Shown: one piece after another, positions 27,158 through 36,250 of the stretch
Position numbering within the stretch: position 1 is the stretch's first letter
How the letters are laid out: each line of letters starts with the position of its first letter
Origin: Candidatus Hydrogenedens sp.
Lineage (GTDB): Bacteria > Hydrogenedentota > Hydrogenedentia > Hydrogenedentales > JAEUWI01
Length of the DNA stretch: 64,000 nucleotides
Assembly: GCA_016125095.1 (NCBI GenBank)
Contig: WGMK01000035.1
Span: 1 to 64,000 of the forward strand
Reading direction: 5' to 3'
Translations under genes and position numbers: made by a program
Notes under the pieces: generated by a model
What the model saw: the letters and a program-made list of their open reading frames with translations, nothing else
The model's database searches: none
Told to the model about the DNA's origin: nothing

Positions 27158-27742
27158 TTACCCCGCAATCGTATCCAGGTGCTCGAAGGTGGGGCTGCGG
27201 ATGAGGCTGGCGAGCATCTGCTGGTGGGCGCGGAGCGAGGCGGCCGAGGCGCTCAGCGTGCGGTTGTGAATCACGCCGGAGATGTAGGTCAGCAGGAAGT
27301 CGATTTGCCGCTCGCTAAGGCCCATCGAATCGCGGAGTGCGGCGTGTGTCTGTTGGAACAGCAGCCCATAGGGGCCGCTCGCCCGGAATTTCTCGATGCC
27401 TGCAATCCGCATGAAGTCGGCGATGAGCAGGAAGAAATTCTGGAAGTCCTGCTCGCGGACTTCCAGGCGCCGGAAGGTCTCCGCCAGCTTTTTCTCCGAA
27501 CTCCAGTCCGCTTCCACGTCCTCGGTCAGATACCGCACCAGGTCCTGCGCCAGCTGCGCGGTCATCTGGAGGAACAGGTCTTCCTTGTTCGCGAAGTAGT
27601 GGTAAAACGACCCCGGCGAGATGCCCAGCCGCGTCGCGAGATCCTTCATGGAAAGCGCGCTAAAGCCTTCCTGAGCAAAGGCTTCCACCGCCTGCGCCAA
27701 CAGTTCTTTCCGATACTCTTCGTGGTCCACCAGCTTCGGCAT
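27158..27742 (-). CDS. TetR-family transcriptional regulator
   Basis: A 194-aa repressor. The N-terminal helix-turn-helix is canonical (SMKDLATRLGISPGSFYHYFANKEDLF). The ATG at 27742 is favoured because AAAAAGG lies nine bases upstream; an ATG nine bases earlier would overlap that site. The ligand-binding half is not diagnostic. It heads a leftward operon with the flavocytochrome and faces the rightward aminotransferase-aldolase operon, with a palindrome in between. Confidence 0.9.
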   Translation of the reverse strand: MPKLVDHEEYRKELLAQAVEAFAQEGFSALSMKDLATRLGISPGSFYHYFANKEDLFLQMTAQLAQDLVRYLTEDVEADWSSEKKLAETFRRLEVREQDFQNFFLLIADFMRIAGIEKFRASGPYGLLFQQTHAALRDSMGLSERQIDFLLTYISGVIHNRTLSASAASLRAHQQMLASLIRSPTFEHLDTIAG

Positions 27743-27760
27743 CACCGGCATCCTTTTTAA

Positions 27761-27776
27761 TTGATTGTTCAATCAA
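27761..27776. promoter_or_regulatory. TetR-type operator palindrome
   Basis: TTGATTG (27761-27767) and CAATCAA (27770-27776) form a perfect 7-bp inverted repeat with a 2-base centre, 18 bases before the TetR start and covering the -35 box of the divergent promoter. One dimer bound here could control both directions. Confidence 0.7.
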
Positions 27777-27789
27777 AATACGCTATACT
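27761..27789 (+). promoter_or_regulatory. Sigma70 promoter of the aminotransferase-aldolase operon
   Basis: TTGATT (27761-27766), 17-base spacer, TATACT (27784-27789), about 50 bases before the ATG at 27840. The -35 lies inside the operator palindrome. Confidence 0.7.
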
Positions 27790-27839
27790 CGGGATCGAAT
27801 GCAACCTGCGGCCGCGGAGGCCGTCGAAGCGAGGGAGTC

Positions 27840-29321
27840 ATGAGCAGCGTACCCACCACCGGATTCGCGATTTCGGAGTATCACGACACGGCCGCCATTT
27901 ACCGCCAGGTGCGCGAACTGCTGGCCCGTCCGCCGCTGGGCCTCAAGCCCGAGGCGCTGCAGACCTACCTGCGCTACTACGAAGAGAAATGCCCGAAGTC
28001 GAAGGCGGCGTATGAAGAGGCGCGGCAATACATTCCCGGCGGCGTGCAGCACAACCTCGCCTTCACGCATCCCTTCCCGCTCATGTTCACGCGCTGCGAA
28101 GGCGCCGCACTGGAAGACGCCGACGGCAACACCTATATCGACTTTCTGCAGGCGGGCGGTCCCACCGTGCTTGGCAGCAATCCCCCGGCGGTGCGCGAAC
28201 AGATCGAGGATCTGCTGCGCACCTGCGGCCCGGTGACCGGGCTCTTCCACGAATACGAACTGAAGCTGGCGCGCTTCATCGCCGAGCGCTTCCCCGCGGT
28301 GGAGATGTTCCGCATGCTGGGCAGCGGCACCGAAGCCTGCATGGGCGCCATCCGCCTGGCGCGTGTGGCGACCGGCAAGAAGCGCATCATCAAGATCGGC
28401 GGCGCGTACCACGGCTGGAGCGACCAGCTGTCCTACGGCATGCGTATTCCGGGCACGCGCAACTTCAATTCGCACGGCATCCCCGGGCACATCTTCCGCT
28501 ACACGCACGAGGTCTACCCGAACGACATCGCCGCATTGAAAAAGCGCCTGCAGCGCAACAGCCTGCGCGGCGGCACGGCGGCGGTGCTGGTGGAACCGCT
28601 CGGCGGCGAGAGCGGCACGCGCCCCGTGGACAAGGACTACAACGCGCAGGTGCGCGAGCTGTGCGACCACTACGGCGCGCTGATGGTATTCGACGAAGTG
28701 GTGACCGGTTTCCGTATCGGCATGAGCGGCGCGCAGGGCTACTTCGGCATCAAGCCCGACCTGACGGTCTTCGGCAAGGCCGTGACCGGCGGCTATCCCT
28801 CGGCCGGCGGGCTCGGCGGCAAGCGCGAGTACATGGAGATGCTCGCGGGCGGCGTGGGCGGCAAGGCCATCAAGAAGAAGGTGCACGTGGGCGGCACGCT
28901 GGCGGCGAACCCGCTCAGCTGCGCGGGCGGCTATTTCACGCTGATGGAGATGGAGCGCGTGAACGCCTGCGAACTGGCCGGGCACGCGGGCGACCGCCTC
29001 ACCCGCGGACTGCAGGGCCTCATCGAAAAGCATAAGCTGCCCTATGTGGCCTACAACCAAGGCTCCATCTGCCACTTGGAAACCGCAGGCGTGCTGCTCA
29101 TGGAGATCGACCTGAAGCAATTCTGGAAGATTCCGTCGGTATTGAAAGAAGTCGAGGCGCGCACCAAGCTGATGCAGGAAATGGGCGCGGCCTACATGGC
29201 CGAGGGCCTGGTCACGCTGTCCGGCAGCCGGCTCTACACCAGCGCGGCCTGCACCGACGACATCATCGACGAGGCGCTCGTGCGCTTCGATCGCGTACTG
29301 CACAACATCGAAGGGGTATGA
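27840..29321 (+). CDS. Class-III PLP aminotransferase, glutamate-1-semialdehyde aminomutase-like
   Basis: A 493-aa enzyme related to HemL, with the family motifs YIPGGVQH, GSGTEACMGAIRLAR, GAYHGWSD, VFDEVVTGFR and the Schiff-base region TVFGKAVTGG with Lys313. A separate true HemL is at 51857, so this copy probably has another substrate. An extra N-terminal extension of ~60 residues precedes the core. GAGGGAG lies before the ATG. The next gene overlaps its stop as ATGA. Under TetR control with a class-II aldolase, it may belong to breakdown of an amino or hydroxy acid; this is inference. Confidence 0.9.
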   Translation: MSSVPTTGFAISEYHDTAAIYRQVRELLARPPLGLKPEALQTYLRYYEEKCPKSKAAYEEARQYIPGGVQHNLAFTHPFPLMFTRCEGAALEDADGNTYIDFLQAGGPTVLGSNPPAVREQIEDLLRTCGPVTGLFHEYELKLARFIAERFPAVEMFRMLGSGTEACMGAIRLARVATGKKRIIKIGGAYHGWSDQLSYGMRIPGTRNFNSHGIPGHIFRYTHEVYPNDIAALKKRLQRNSLRGGTAAVLVEPLGGESGTRPVDKDYNAQVRELCDHYGALMVFDEVVTGFRIGMSGAQGYFGIKPDLTVFGKAVTGGYPSAGGLGGKREYMEMLAGGVGGKAIKKKVHVGGTLAANPLSCAGGYFTLMEMERVNACELAGHAGDRLTRGLQGLIEKHKLPYVAYNQGSICHLETAGVLLMEIDLKQFWKIPSVLKEVEARTKLMQEMGAAYMAEGLVTLSGSRLYTSAACTDDIIDEALVRFDRVLHNIEGV

Positions 29322-29998
29322 CGACCATGGCCGCCACGATTACCGAACAGGAAGCCCGGATTCAGGTGCGCGATGCCGGACTGCGGCTGCTGCGCGAAGG
29401 CCTCGTCGCACGCACGTGGGGCAATGTCAGCGTGCGGCTCGACGACCACCGCTACATCATCACCCCCAGCGGCCGCACCTACGAAGAACTCCAGCCGGAA
29501 GACATGGTGATCGCCGATTACCAGACCGGCAAGTACGAGGGCAGCATCAAGCCCTCCACCGAACGCAAAGTGCACGAGGCGCTCTACCGCACCCGGAAAG
29601 ACGTCGGCGCGGTGATTCACACCCACCAGACCAACGCGTCGGTCGTGGCGGCCGCGCGCCGCGAAGTGCCGCCCATTCTCGACGACCAGGTGCAGCTGCT
29701 CGGGCCGACCGTGCGCGTGGCGGATTACGCCCTGCCGTCCACCCGCAAGATGGAGCGCGTGTGCGTCAAGGCGCTCAAGGGCCGCAACGCCGCGCTCATG
29801 GCCAACCACGGCGCGCTCTGCGTGGGCCCCACGCTCGAAGACGCCTTCGTCGCCTGCGTCGTGCTGGAGAAGGCTTGCAAGGCCTTCATCGAGGCGGAAT
29901 TCCTCGGCGGCGCGAAATCCATCAACATCTTCGAAGCCCACCTCATGCACCAGTTCTACCTGCGCAAATATTCCAAGGAAGCACAGAAGAACCGGTAA
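29318..29998 (+). CDS. Class-II aldolase/adducin family protein
   Basis: A 226-aa zinc aldolase of the fuculose-phosphate aldolase type. The metal ligands are visible: Glu82 in PSTERKVHEALY, His101 and His103 in VIHTHQTNAS, and His164 in MANHGALCVG. Such enzymes split or epimerise sugar phosphates and related hydroxy-aldehydes. Translationally coupled to the aminotransferase through ATGA. Substrate unknown. Confidence 0.92.
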   Translation: MTTMAATITEQEARIQVRDAGLRLLREGLVARTWGNVSVRLDDHRYIITPSGRTYEELQPEDMVIADYQTGKYEGSIKPSTERKVHEALYRTRKDVGAVIHTHQTNASVVAAARREVPPILDDQVQLLGPTVRVADYALPSTRKMERVCVKALKGRNAALMANHGALCVGPTLEDAFVACVVLEKACKAFIEAEFLGGAKSINIFEAHLMHQFYLRKYSKEAQKNR

Positions 29999-30116
29999 AG
30001 GGCGCTGAGGCCGCTCGGCCCGTATCAAGAGATCTGCCCGGCAGTATCCCTCACAAGCAAACGCGCGACACGGAGACCACACGCGCCAGGACCAAGGCCT
30101 CCCCTGCGATGACCGG

Positions 30117-31004
30117 CTACGCCGAGGGGCGGATGCCGTCGTTGACGGTGATGCGGTGCATGATGCGGCGGTACTGGTAGTAGTCGTTCATGGCGTAGTG
30201 CATCGTGGTGCGGTTTTCCCACATGGTCACGGCCTTGTCGGACCAGCGGATGCGGCACTGAAACTCGGGCTGCAGCGCGTGCTCGGTGAGGAAATCGAGC
30301 AGCGGCTTGCTCTCTTTCGGGGTCATCCCCTTGATGGTCACAGTGAACATGCGGTTCACATAGAGGAACTTGCGGCCGGTTTCCGGGTGGGTGCACACCA
30401 TCGGGTGCTCCACCTGCTGCTCGACCACGTCGCTGTAGTTGTACTTCATGGCCGCTTCGCCGCGGTACTTGTGCGCCAGCTTCACCGGGTTGTACGCGTC
30501 GGACGCCGAATGGATGGCGACGAGCGGATCGATCAGCTTCTGCATGCCCTCGGACAGGTGATCGTAGGCGAGGTACATGTTGGAGAACAGCGTGTCGCCG
30601 CCCACCGGGGGCACTTCCTGCGCGTGGAGGATGGTGGCCGTCGTGGGCGATTCGAAGAAGGAATTGTCCGAGTGCCACGAATCACCGAACTGCGTGGTCT
30701 CGCCCGGGTTCTTGATGACCTTGATGATCTCCGGGTAGCCCTCCATGCCCTGCACGATGGGGTGCACCTCAGGCGAGCCGAAGTACTTCGCCAGGTTTAC
30801 GTGCCGCTCCGGCGTCAGGTCCTGGTCCTTGAAGGTGAGCACCAGGAAAGTCTGGAGCGCCTGCTTGATCTCGGCGGCCTGCTTCTCGCTCAGCGGTTTC
30901 GACAGGTCCACGCCCGAGATTTCCGCGCCCATGGCGGCGGTAATCGGCTTGGCCTCGATGGTCTTCAGTTCAATCGGCGCGGTCTCAACGGTCTGCTTCG
31001 GCAT
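30117..31004 (-). CDS. TauD/TfdA-type Fe(II)/2-oxoglutarate dioxygenase
   Basis: A 295-aa oxygenase. The iron triad is clear: His111 and Asp113 in SWHSDNSF, and His269 in TTMHYAMNDY; the Arg of RRIMHR binds 2-oxoglutarate. EISGVDLSKPL and EVPPVGGDTLFSN are further family motifs. Family members hydroxylate taurine, chlorophenoxy acids or other small acids. AAGGAG stands before the ATG. It is convergent with the aldolase gene across 118 bases in which I see nothing. Confidence 0.93.
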   Translation of the reverse strand: MPKQTVETAPIELKTIEAKPITAAMGAEISGVDLSKPLSEKQAAEIKQALQTFLVLTFKDQDLTPERHVNLAKYFGSPEVHPIVQGMEGYPEIIKVIKNPGETTQFGDSWHSDNSFFESPTTATILHAQEVPPVGGDTLFSNMYLAYDHLSEGMQKLIDPLVAIHSASDAYNPVKLAHKYRGEAAMKYNYSDVVEQQVEHPMVCTHPETGRKFLYVNRMFTVTIKGMTPKESKPLLDFLTEHALQPEFQCRIRWSDKAVTMWENRTTMHYAMNDYYQYRRIMHRITVNDGIRPSA

Positions 31005-31133
31005 GGATGCACTCCTTGGTAAGGCCGGTAGTATCGCAAGTCGCCGCGCCGCGTGTAAATACCGGGGCCGGCGGCTTTTGCATCCCGCCCGGCCGCGCCG
31101 CTACGATGGCCCGCAGGTTGGGAGGGCGGTACC

Positions 31134-32138
31134 ATGCGGAAATTCTGGATGCTCCTGCTGGCAGGATGGGCGGTGGCGGCCGGCGCGGCCGTGGCCGATG
31201 AGCCGGTACTGGAAGGCGTGGAGCGCATCTGGGATGCCGCACCGCACAATGCCTTCACCGACCTCGTCCGCTGGGACGACAAGTTCTATTGCACCTTCCG
31301 CGCGAGCGAGGCGCATGTGGGCGGCAACGGCAAGATCCGAATCATCGTCTCGTCGAAGGGCAAGAACTGGAAGAGCGCGGCGCTGCTCGAGGAAGAGGGC
31401 GTCGACCTGCGCGACCCGAAGCTCAGCGTGATGCCCGACGGCCGCCTGATGGCGCTGATGGGCGGCTCCATCTACGAGGGCAAGGAACTCAAGGGCAAGC
31501 AGCCGCGCGTGGCGTTTTCCGAAGACGGCGAGACCTGGACCGCGCCGCAGCGGATTCTGGGCGAGGGCGACTGGCTGTGGCGGGTCACCTGGCACGACGG
31601 CACGGCCTACGGCGTGAGCTACGGCCGCGCAGCGGACAACGAATCGCGCGGCGCCAAGCTGGTGAAGAGCGCCGATGGCGTGACCTGGGAAACCATCAGC
31701 GGCATGGGCACCGATGCCGAGTGCAACGAGGCGACGCTGCGATTCGCAGAGGACGGCACCTGCTACGCGCTTATCCGGCGCGATGGCGGCGACAAGCAGG
31801 GCTGGATAGGCCAGGCGGCCGCACCGTATACCGAGTGGCAATGGACGCCCTGCGGCCACCGCCTCGGCGGCCCCGAGTTCATCATGACGCCGCACGGCTG
31901 GTGGGCGGGCAGCCGCGACTACGAGAGCAGCGCCACGACGGTGCTGGCCGCGCTGACCCCGACCACCTACGAGCCCGTGCTGGTGCTGCCCAGCGGCGGC
32001 GACACGAGCTACCCCGGCATGGTGTGGTTCGACGACGAACTCTGGATGAGTTACTATTCGTCGCACGAGGAAAAGACAGCGATCTACCTCGCGCGATTCT
32101 CGTTTACCGGCGACGCCAACGGAGCACCCAGCGAATGA
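31134..32138 (+). CDS. Secreted sialidase-like (BNR/Asp-box) protein
   Basis: A 334-aa exported six-blade propeller. A signal peptide ends near residue 22. Asp-box-like repeats are seen as SSKGKNWKSA, SEDGETWTAP and SADGVTWETI. It may cleave or bind sialic acid or a similar sugar; the catalytic Arg triad cannot be confirmed by eye. GGGAGG precedes the ATG. Its stop overlaps the start of the oxidoreductase gene as ATGA. Confidence 0.87.
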   Translation: MRKFWMLLLAGWAVAAGAAVADEPVLEGVERIWDAAPHNAFTDLVRWDDKFYCTFRASEAHVGGNGKIRIIVSSKGKNWKSAALLEEEGVDLRDPKLSVMPDGRLMALMGGSIYEGKELKGKQPRVAFSEDGETWTAPQRILGEGDWLWRVTWHDGTAYGVSYGRAADNESRGAKLVKSADGVTWETISGMGTDAECNEATLRFAEDGTCYALIRRDGGDKQGWIGQAAAPYTEWQWTPCGHRLGGPEFIMTPHGWWAGSRDYESSATTVLAALTPTTYEPVLVLPSGGDTSYPGMVWFDDELWMSYYSSHEEKTAIYLARFSFTGDANGAPSE

Positions 32139-33415
32139 AGACGACCTCGCGAAACACCATCACACGCCGCGGGTTTATCCAGGGCGCGGCCGCCTTCGGG
32201 CTGTTCACCATCGTGCCGCGCAAGGTGCTGGGCGGCCCCGGCAACACCCCCCCGAGCGAGGAGCTGACCAAGGCCATCATCGGCGTGGGCGGCATGGGCC
32301 AAGGCCACATCCCCTATCCGGGCGCGCGCCTGTTGGCCATCTGCGACGTGGACAACGGCCACCTGACGAACGTGCTTTCGCGCTGCGAATCGTACGTGCA
32401 GGGCTACAAGGATTTCCGCGAAGTGCTGGCGCGCGAGGACATCGACATCGTGCACATCGCCACGCCGCCGCACTGGCACGCCGCCATCTCCATCGCCGCC
32501 GCCAAGGCCGGCAAGGATATCTGGTGCGAGAAGCCCATGACGCGCACCATTGGCGAAGGCCAGGCGGTCATCAAGGCGGTGCAGGAAAACGAGCGTATTT
32601 TCCGCATCAACACCTGGTTCCGATTCACCGACGACTTTTACGATTATGGATCGAAGGTGGAGCCGATCAAGAAGGTGGTGGAAAGCGGCGCGCTGGGCTG
32701 GCCGCTCAAGCTCACCATCAGTAAGGACACCGGCTTCAACTTCAAGTTCAACTGGGTGGGAAAGACCGACCTCGAGCCGCAGCCCGTGCCCAAGGAACTC
32801 GACTACGATTTCTGGCTGGGGCCGGCGCCCTACAAGCCCTACCACCCGCACCGCGTGCACCAGACCTTCCGCGGCTACTGGGACTACGACGGCGGCGGCC
32901 TGGGCGACATGGGCCAGCATTACCTGGATCCGGCGCAGTACCTGCTGGGCAAGGACGACACCAGCCCGGTGGCGATTGAAGTGGACGCGCCGCAGCAGCA
33001 CCCCGATGCCGTGGGCACGTGGCGCAGCATCGTGATGCGCTACGCCGACGGCTGCGAGATCCGTCTCATCGGCGGCGATGCCACGGGCGAGAAAGTGCCG
33101 TATCTCGAGGGCCCGAACGGCAAGCTCTTCAAGAACCTCGAGTCCGATATTCCGGGCCTGAAGGAATCGATTGAAGGGATGCCCGCGCCCGCGGCGCAGG
33201 TGACGGACTTCGCCCAGGCCGTGCGCAACCGCACCAAGTTCGCGCTGAACGAATCGAACGGGCACCGGTCGTGCTCGCTGATCAACCTCGGCAAGATTGC
33301 GGTGCGGCTCGGACGCAACCTGCAATACGACCCGGACAAGCAGGAATTCATCAACGACGACGGCGCGAACCGGCTAATCAATCAGCCGGAGCGCGTGCCG
33401 TGGTCGATGGTCTAG
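32135..33415 (+). CDS. Tat-exported Gfo/Idh/MocA-family oxidoreductase
   Basis: A 426-aa NAD(P)-dependent oxidoreductase. The N-terminus TRRGFIQGAAAFGLFTI is a twin-arginine signal, common in this family in Planctomycetes. A Rossmann fold follows (AIIGVGGMGQGH), then HIATPPHWH and the conserved WCEKPM (Lys-Pro). C-terminal domain residues GGGLGDMGQHYLDP are typical. Coupled to the sialidase-like gene; together they may process a sugar outside the cytoplasm. Confidence 0.92.
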   Translation: MKTTSRNTITRRGFIQGAAAFGLFTIVPRKVLGGPGNTPPSEELTKAIIGVGGMGQGHIPYPGARLLAICDVDNGHLTNVLSRCESYVQGYKDFREVLAREDIDIVHIATPPHWHAAISIAAAKAGKDIWCEKPMTRTIGEGQAVIKAVQENERIFRINTWFRFTDDFYDYGSKVEPIKKVVESGALGWPLKLTISKDTGFNFKFNWVGKTDLEPQPVPKELDYDFWLGPAPYKPYHPHRVHQTFRGYWDYDGGGLGDMGQHYLDPAQYLLGKDDTSPVAIEVDAPQQHPDAVGTWRSIVMRYADGCEIRLIGGDATGEKVPYLEGPNGKLFKNLESDIPGLKESIEGMPAPAAQVTDFAQAVRNRTKFALNESNGHRSCSLINLGKIAVRLGRNLQYDPDKQEFINDDGANRLINQPERVPWSMV

Positions 33416-33422
33416 GCGGGTC

Positions 33423-33632
33423 CTAGAACTCGCCGGCGTCGTGCGAGGCGTCGGCTTCGTAGAGCACCGTGTACACGAGGTCGCCGCTGCCCGCGCGCGA
33501 ATTGTTCTCGTGGCTCAGCGCCGTCTTCACGTCGCGCACCGCCGCCTTGTGCTGGGCGATCCACTCGTTCACGGTTCGGTCGAGATCCTGCACCTTGTCC
33601 TCGTAGCCCTTGAATGTCTTGACGAAAATCAT
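33423..33632 (-). CDS. Small conserved-looking protein coupled to hldE, 69 aa
   Basis: It starts one base after the hldE stop, and the Shine-Dalgarno AGGAGG lies inside the last hldE codons, so translation is coupled. The sequence opens MIFVKTFKGYEDKVQDLDRT, has no signal or membrane helix, and looks alpha/beta. It loosely recalls the short Cse60-like family; I am not sure. Function unknown. Confidence 0.75.
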   Translation of the reverse strand: MIFVKTFKGYEDKVQDLDRTVNEWIAQHKAAVRDVKTALSHENNSRAGSGDLVYTVLYEADASHDAGEF

Positions 33633-33633
33633 G

Positions 33634-35124
33634 TCAGACCTCCTGCGTGGTTTCGGCTTCCCGCGTAATCTTGTCGATAATGTTCGTGGTGCTGTGCCCG
33701 TCGACGCCCGGCAGAATCGCGATACGCCCGCCGTGGCCTTCCACCAGCTTCCGTTCCTGCTGGTCGATCGTGTCGATGGTGTAGTCCCCGCCCTTCACAT
33801 AGACATCGGGCTTCAGCGTTTCTATCAGCTGGTAGGGCGAGGGGTCGTCGAAGAGCACCAGATAGTCCACGCACGCCAGTGCCGAAAGCACCAGCGCGCG
33901 GTCGTCCTCGCCGATCACCGGGCGCGTCGGCCCCTTGATCGCCCGCACCGAGGCGTCGCTGTTGAGTCCCAGTACCATCACGTCACCCTCGCGGCGCGCG
34001 GCGATGAGGTAGGTGATATGCCCCACATGCAGGATATCGAAGCAGCCATTGGTCCATACCACGCGCTTGCCTTCGCCTTGCAACTTGCGCACCATCGGCT
34101 GGAGCGCCTCGAGCGTCTTGAGCTTCGCGGGCCCCTGCCGTCCCGACAGCGCCGCCTCCACCTCGGCGCGGCTGATGGTCACCACGCCCTCCTGTACTAC
34201 CGCCAGCCCGGCGGCGGTATTCGCCAGAAACGCGCAGTCCTCGAGCGTGGCCCCGGCGGCGCGCGCGAGCACGGTCATCGCGGCCACGGTATCGCCTGCG
34301 CCCGTCACATCGACCGCATTCACCGGCCCGGCGGGCACGTGCGTATGGCTGCCGTCTTCGGCGAACACGCTGATGCCGTGCGGCCCGCGGGTGATAAACA
34401 CGTTGCGCGCGGATTTCAGCAGCGCGCCGCCCGCCGCCAGCAGGGTCGCTTCGTCCGCGATCTCGATGCCCGCCGCGCGCCCGGCCTCGGTGTCGTTTGG
34501 CACGATGATGTCGATGCCGTCGAACATGCCCGCCCGGTCGCGCGAGTCGGCCACGGTGACCAGACCATGCGCCTGCGCCATGTCGCGGATGGCGTCGAGC
34601 ACGGCCGGAGTAATCACCGAGCCGACCTGATCGCCGATGAGAATGGCCTGACAGTCCGGGGCGTACTGGCGGATGTTGGCGACGACGGCCGCCTCGACCG
34701 CGCCGGAAATCGGCACGGGGCGCGGGGTGTCCGTGCGGAGCATTTCCTGGAGGGGCGTGTTGTGCCCGCCCGCCCGCAGCTTGCCATACGTATTCGTCGG
34801 CCGCGCGGGGTCCGTCACAATGCCGGCGGTATCCACGCCGCGCTTCTCGAATTCCTGCTTCACGATGCCGGCGTTCACGTCAGCCCCGACCACGCCCACC
34901 ATCACCACCGGGCCGCCCAGCGAGGCGGTATTGCAGGCGGCATTGCCCGCGGCGCCCGGGTTGTAGCGGCGCTCGCGCACCTCCAGCACGGGAATCGGCG
35001 CCTCGAGACTGACCTCGTTCACGACGCCGAAGACGTTCTCATCCAGGTAGATATCGCCAACGGCCAGGACCTTCAGTCCGCCCAGACGACTCAGAATCGC
35101 GCGCAAGCGCTCGCTATGCTCCAT
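33634..35124 (-). CDS. hldE: Bifunctional heptose-7-phosphate kinase/heptose-1-phosphate adenylyltransferase
   Basis: A 496-aa two-domain enzyme of ADP-heptose synthesis for the LPS inner core. Residues about 10-330 are a PfkB-type kinase with the active-site motif VDVTGAGDT. Residues about 360-496 are a cytidylyltransferase-type domain with TNGCFDILHVGHITYL, the nucleotide-binding HxGH motif. The ATG at 35124 follows AGAAGGG; an upstream extension is Cys-rich intergenic sequence. A waaF-like heptosyltransferase occurs at 41805, consistent with heptose-containing LPS. Confidence 0.93.
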   Translation of the reverse strand: MEHSERLRAILSRLGGLKVLAVGDIYLDENVFGVVNEVSLEAPIPVLEVRERRYNPGAAGNAACNTASLGGPVVMVGVVGADVNAGIVKQEFEKRGVDTAGIVTDPARPTNTYGKLRAGGHNTPLQEMLRTDTPRPVPISGAVEAAVVANIRQYAPDCQAILIGDQVGSVITPAVLDAIRDMAQAHGLVTVADSRDRAGMFDGIDIIVPNDTEAGRAAGIEIADEATLLAAGGALLKSARNVFITRGPHGISVFAEDGSHTHVPAGPVNAVDVTGAGDTVAAMTVLARAAGATLEDCAFLANTAAGLAVVQEGVVTISRAEVEAALSGRQGPAKLKTLEALQPMVRKLQGEGKRVVWTNGCFDILHVGHITYLIAARREGDVMVLGLNSDASVRAIKGPTRPVIGEDDRALVLSALACVDYLVLFDDPSPYQLIETLKPDVYVKGGDYTIDTIDQQERKLVEGHGGRIAILPGVDGHSTTNIIDKITREAETTQEV

Positions 35125-35208
35125 CGATGAACCCTTCTCCTCGTTGGCCCGGCAGAGATTGTAGCGGCAGATTCGCAGCGCTTCCAAGGCGGGGCCGCAA
35201 GATGCAGG

Positions 35209-35237
35209 TTGAGGATTCTGCAAGAATTGCGTAAGCT
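35209..35237 (+). promoter_or_regulatory. Possible promoter of the first alpha/beta hydrolase
   Basis: TTGAGG (35209-35214), 17-base spacer, TAAGCT (35232-35237), 40 bases before the ATG at 35277. The match is moderate. Confidence 0.35.
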
Positions 35238-35276
35238 TTGGCGTTTGGGTTTGCGTTGGCTTGAGAGGGAATCACC

Positions 35277-36233
35277 ATGCGCAAGAAATTCGCTATCTTC
35301 GGCATTGTACTGCTCGTCATTATTCTGGTGCCGCTTGGGGCACTGGGCGCATTCTACCAGTCCAACTTCGCGCGGACGCCCGGCCAGTATTTCGACTCCG
35401 ACGGGGTGCAGATTTATTACACCGACCAGGGCGAGGGCGAGCCGGTCATTCTCGTGCACGGCTTCGCGTTCAACGCCGATTTGAACTGGCGCAGCCCGGG
35501 CATCATCGACGCGCTGGCGAAGGACTACCGCGTTATCGCGCTGGACAACCGCGGCCACGGCCTGAGCGGCAAGCCCCACGACCCGGCGGCCTACGGCGAA
35601 GAAATGCCCCGCGATATCATCCGGCTGATGGACCACCTCGGCATCGAGAAGGCGAACGTCATCGGCTATTCGATGGGCGGCTTTATCACGCTGAAACTCG
35701 CGACCATGTATCCCGAGCGCCTGATCAGCGCCGCGCCGTGCGGCATGGGCTGGGGCAAAATGGACGACGACAACCGCGCGCTGATCGACCGTATCGCCTC
35801 GTCGCTCGAAGAGGGCAAGGGCTTCGGTCCGTTGCTCGAGCGGCTGAACATCAAAGTCGAGGACCGCGCCGTGAGCGGGAAGCTGTTCAACTACATGCTC
35901 ACCTCCACCAACGACACCCTCGCGCTGGCGGCCGCCATGCGCGGCATGGAACAGCTGGAGGTGTCCGAGGAAGCGCTGCGCAAGAACCAGGTGCCGATGC
36001 TCACCGTCGTTGGCAGTATCGACCCGCTCGCCGAGGAAGCCGGCCCGATGGAAAAGGTCGCCAACAGCCACGAGCTGGTGTGGGTGGAGGGCGCGGACCA
36101 TGTGACCTGTATCCGGCGTCCGGAATACCTCGCCGCGCTCGAGGCCTTCCTCGCCGACCCGCCTGCCCCGGAACCCGTGGTGGCGGCCGAGCCCGCGGCG
36201 GAAGAAGAACATGCGCGGGACGCTGCGGCGTAG
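35277..36233 (+). CDS. Membrane-anchored alpha/beta hydrolase (copy 1)
   Basis: A 318-aa hydrolase with an N-terminal helix (FGIVLLVIILVPLGALGAF). VILVHGF forms the oxyanion hole region, DNRGHGLSG is a family motif and GYSMGG holds the nucleophile Ser. The His is expected in EGADHVT near residue 280. GAGGGA precedes the ATG. It is a close paralogue of the next hydrolase (36433), sharing GEGEPV, NADLNWR and MDHLGIEKA. Substrate unknown; the C-terminal tail is Ala/Glu rich. Confidence 0.9.
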   Translation: MRKKFAIFGIVLLVIILVPLGALGAFYQSNFARTPGQYFDSDGVQIYYTDQGEGEPVILVHGFAFNADLNWRSPGIIDALAKDYRVIALDNRGHGLSGKPHDPAAYGEEMPRDIIRLMDHLGIEKANVIGYSMGGFITLKLATMYPERLISAAPCGMGWGKMDDDNRALIDRIASSLEEGKGFGPLLERLNIKVEDRAVSGKLFNYMLTSTNDTLALAAAMRGMEQLEVSEEALRKNQVPMLTVVGSIDPLAEEAGPMEKVANSHELVWVEGADHVTCIRRPEYLAALEAFLADPPAPEPVVAAEPAAEEEHARDAAA

Positions 36234-36250
36234 CGAGACGCATCTTCAAT

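Noticed and set aside
30010..30021. GGCCG-ct-CGGCC hairpin as a terminator between convergent genes
   Set aside because: Short stem with no T-run on either strand.
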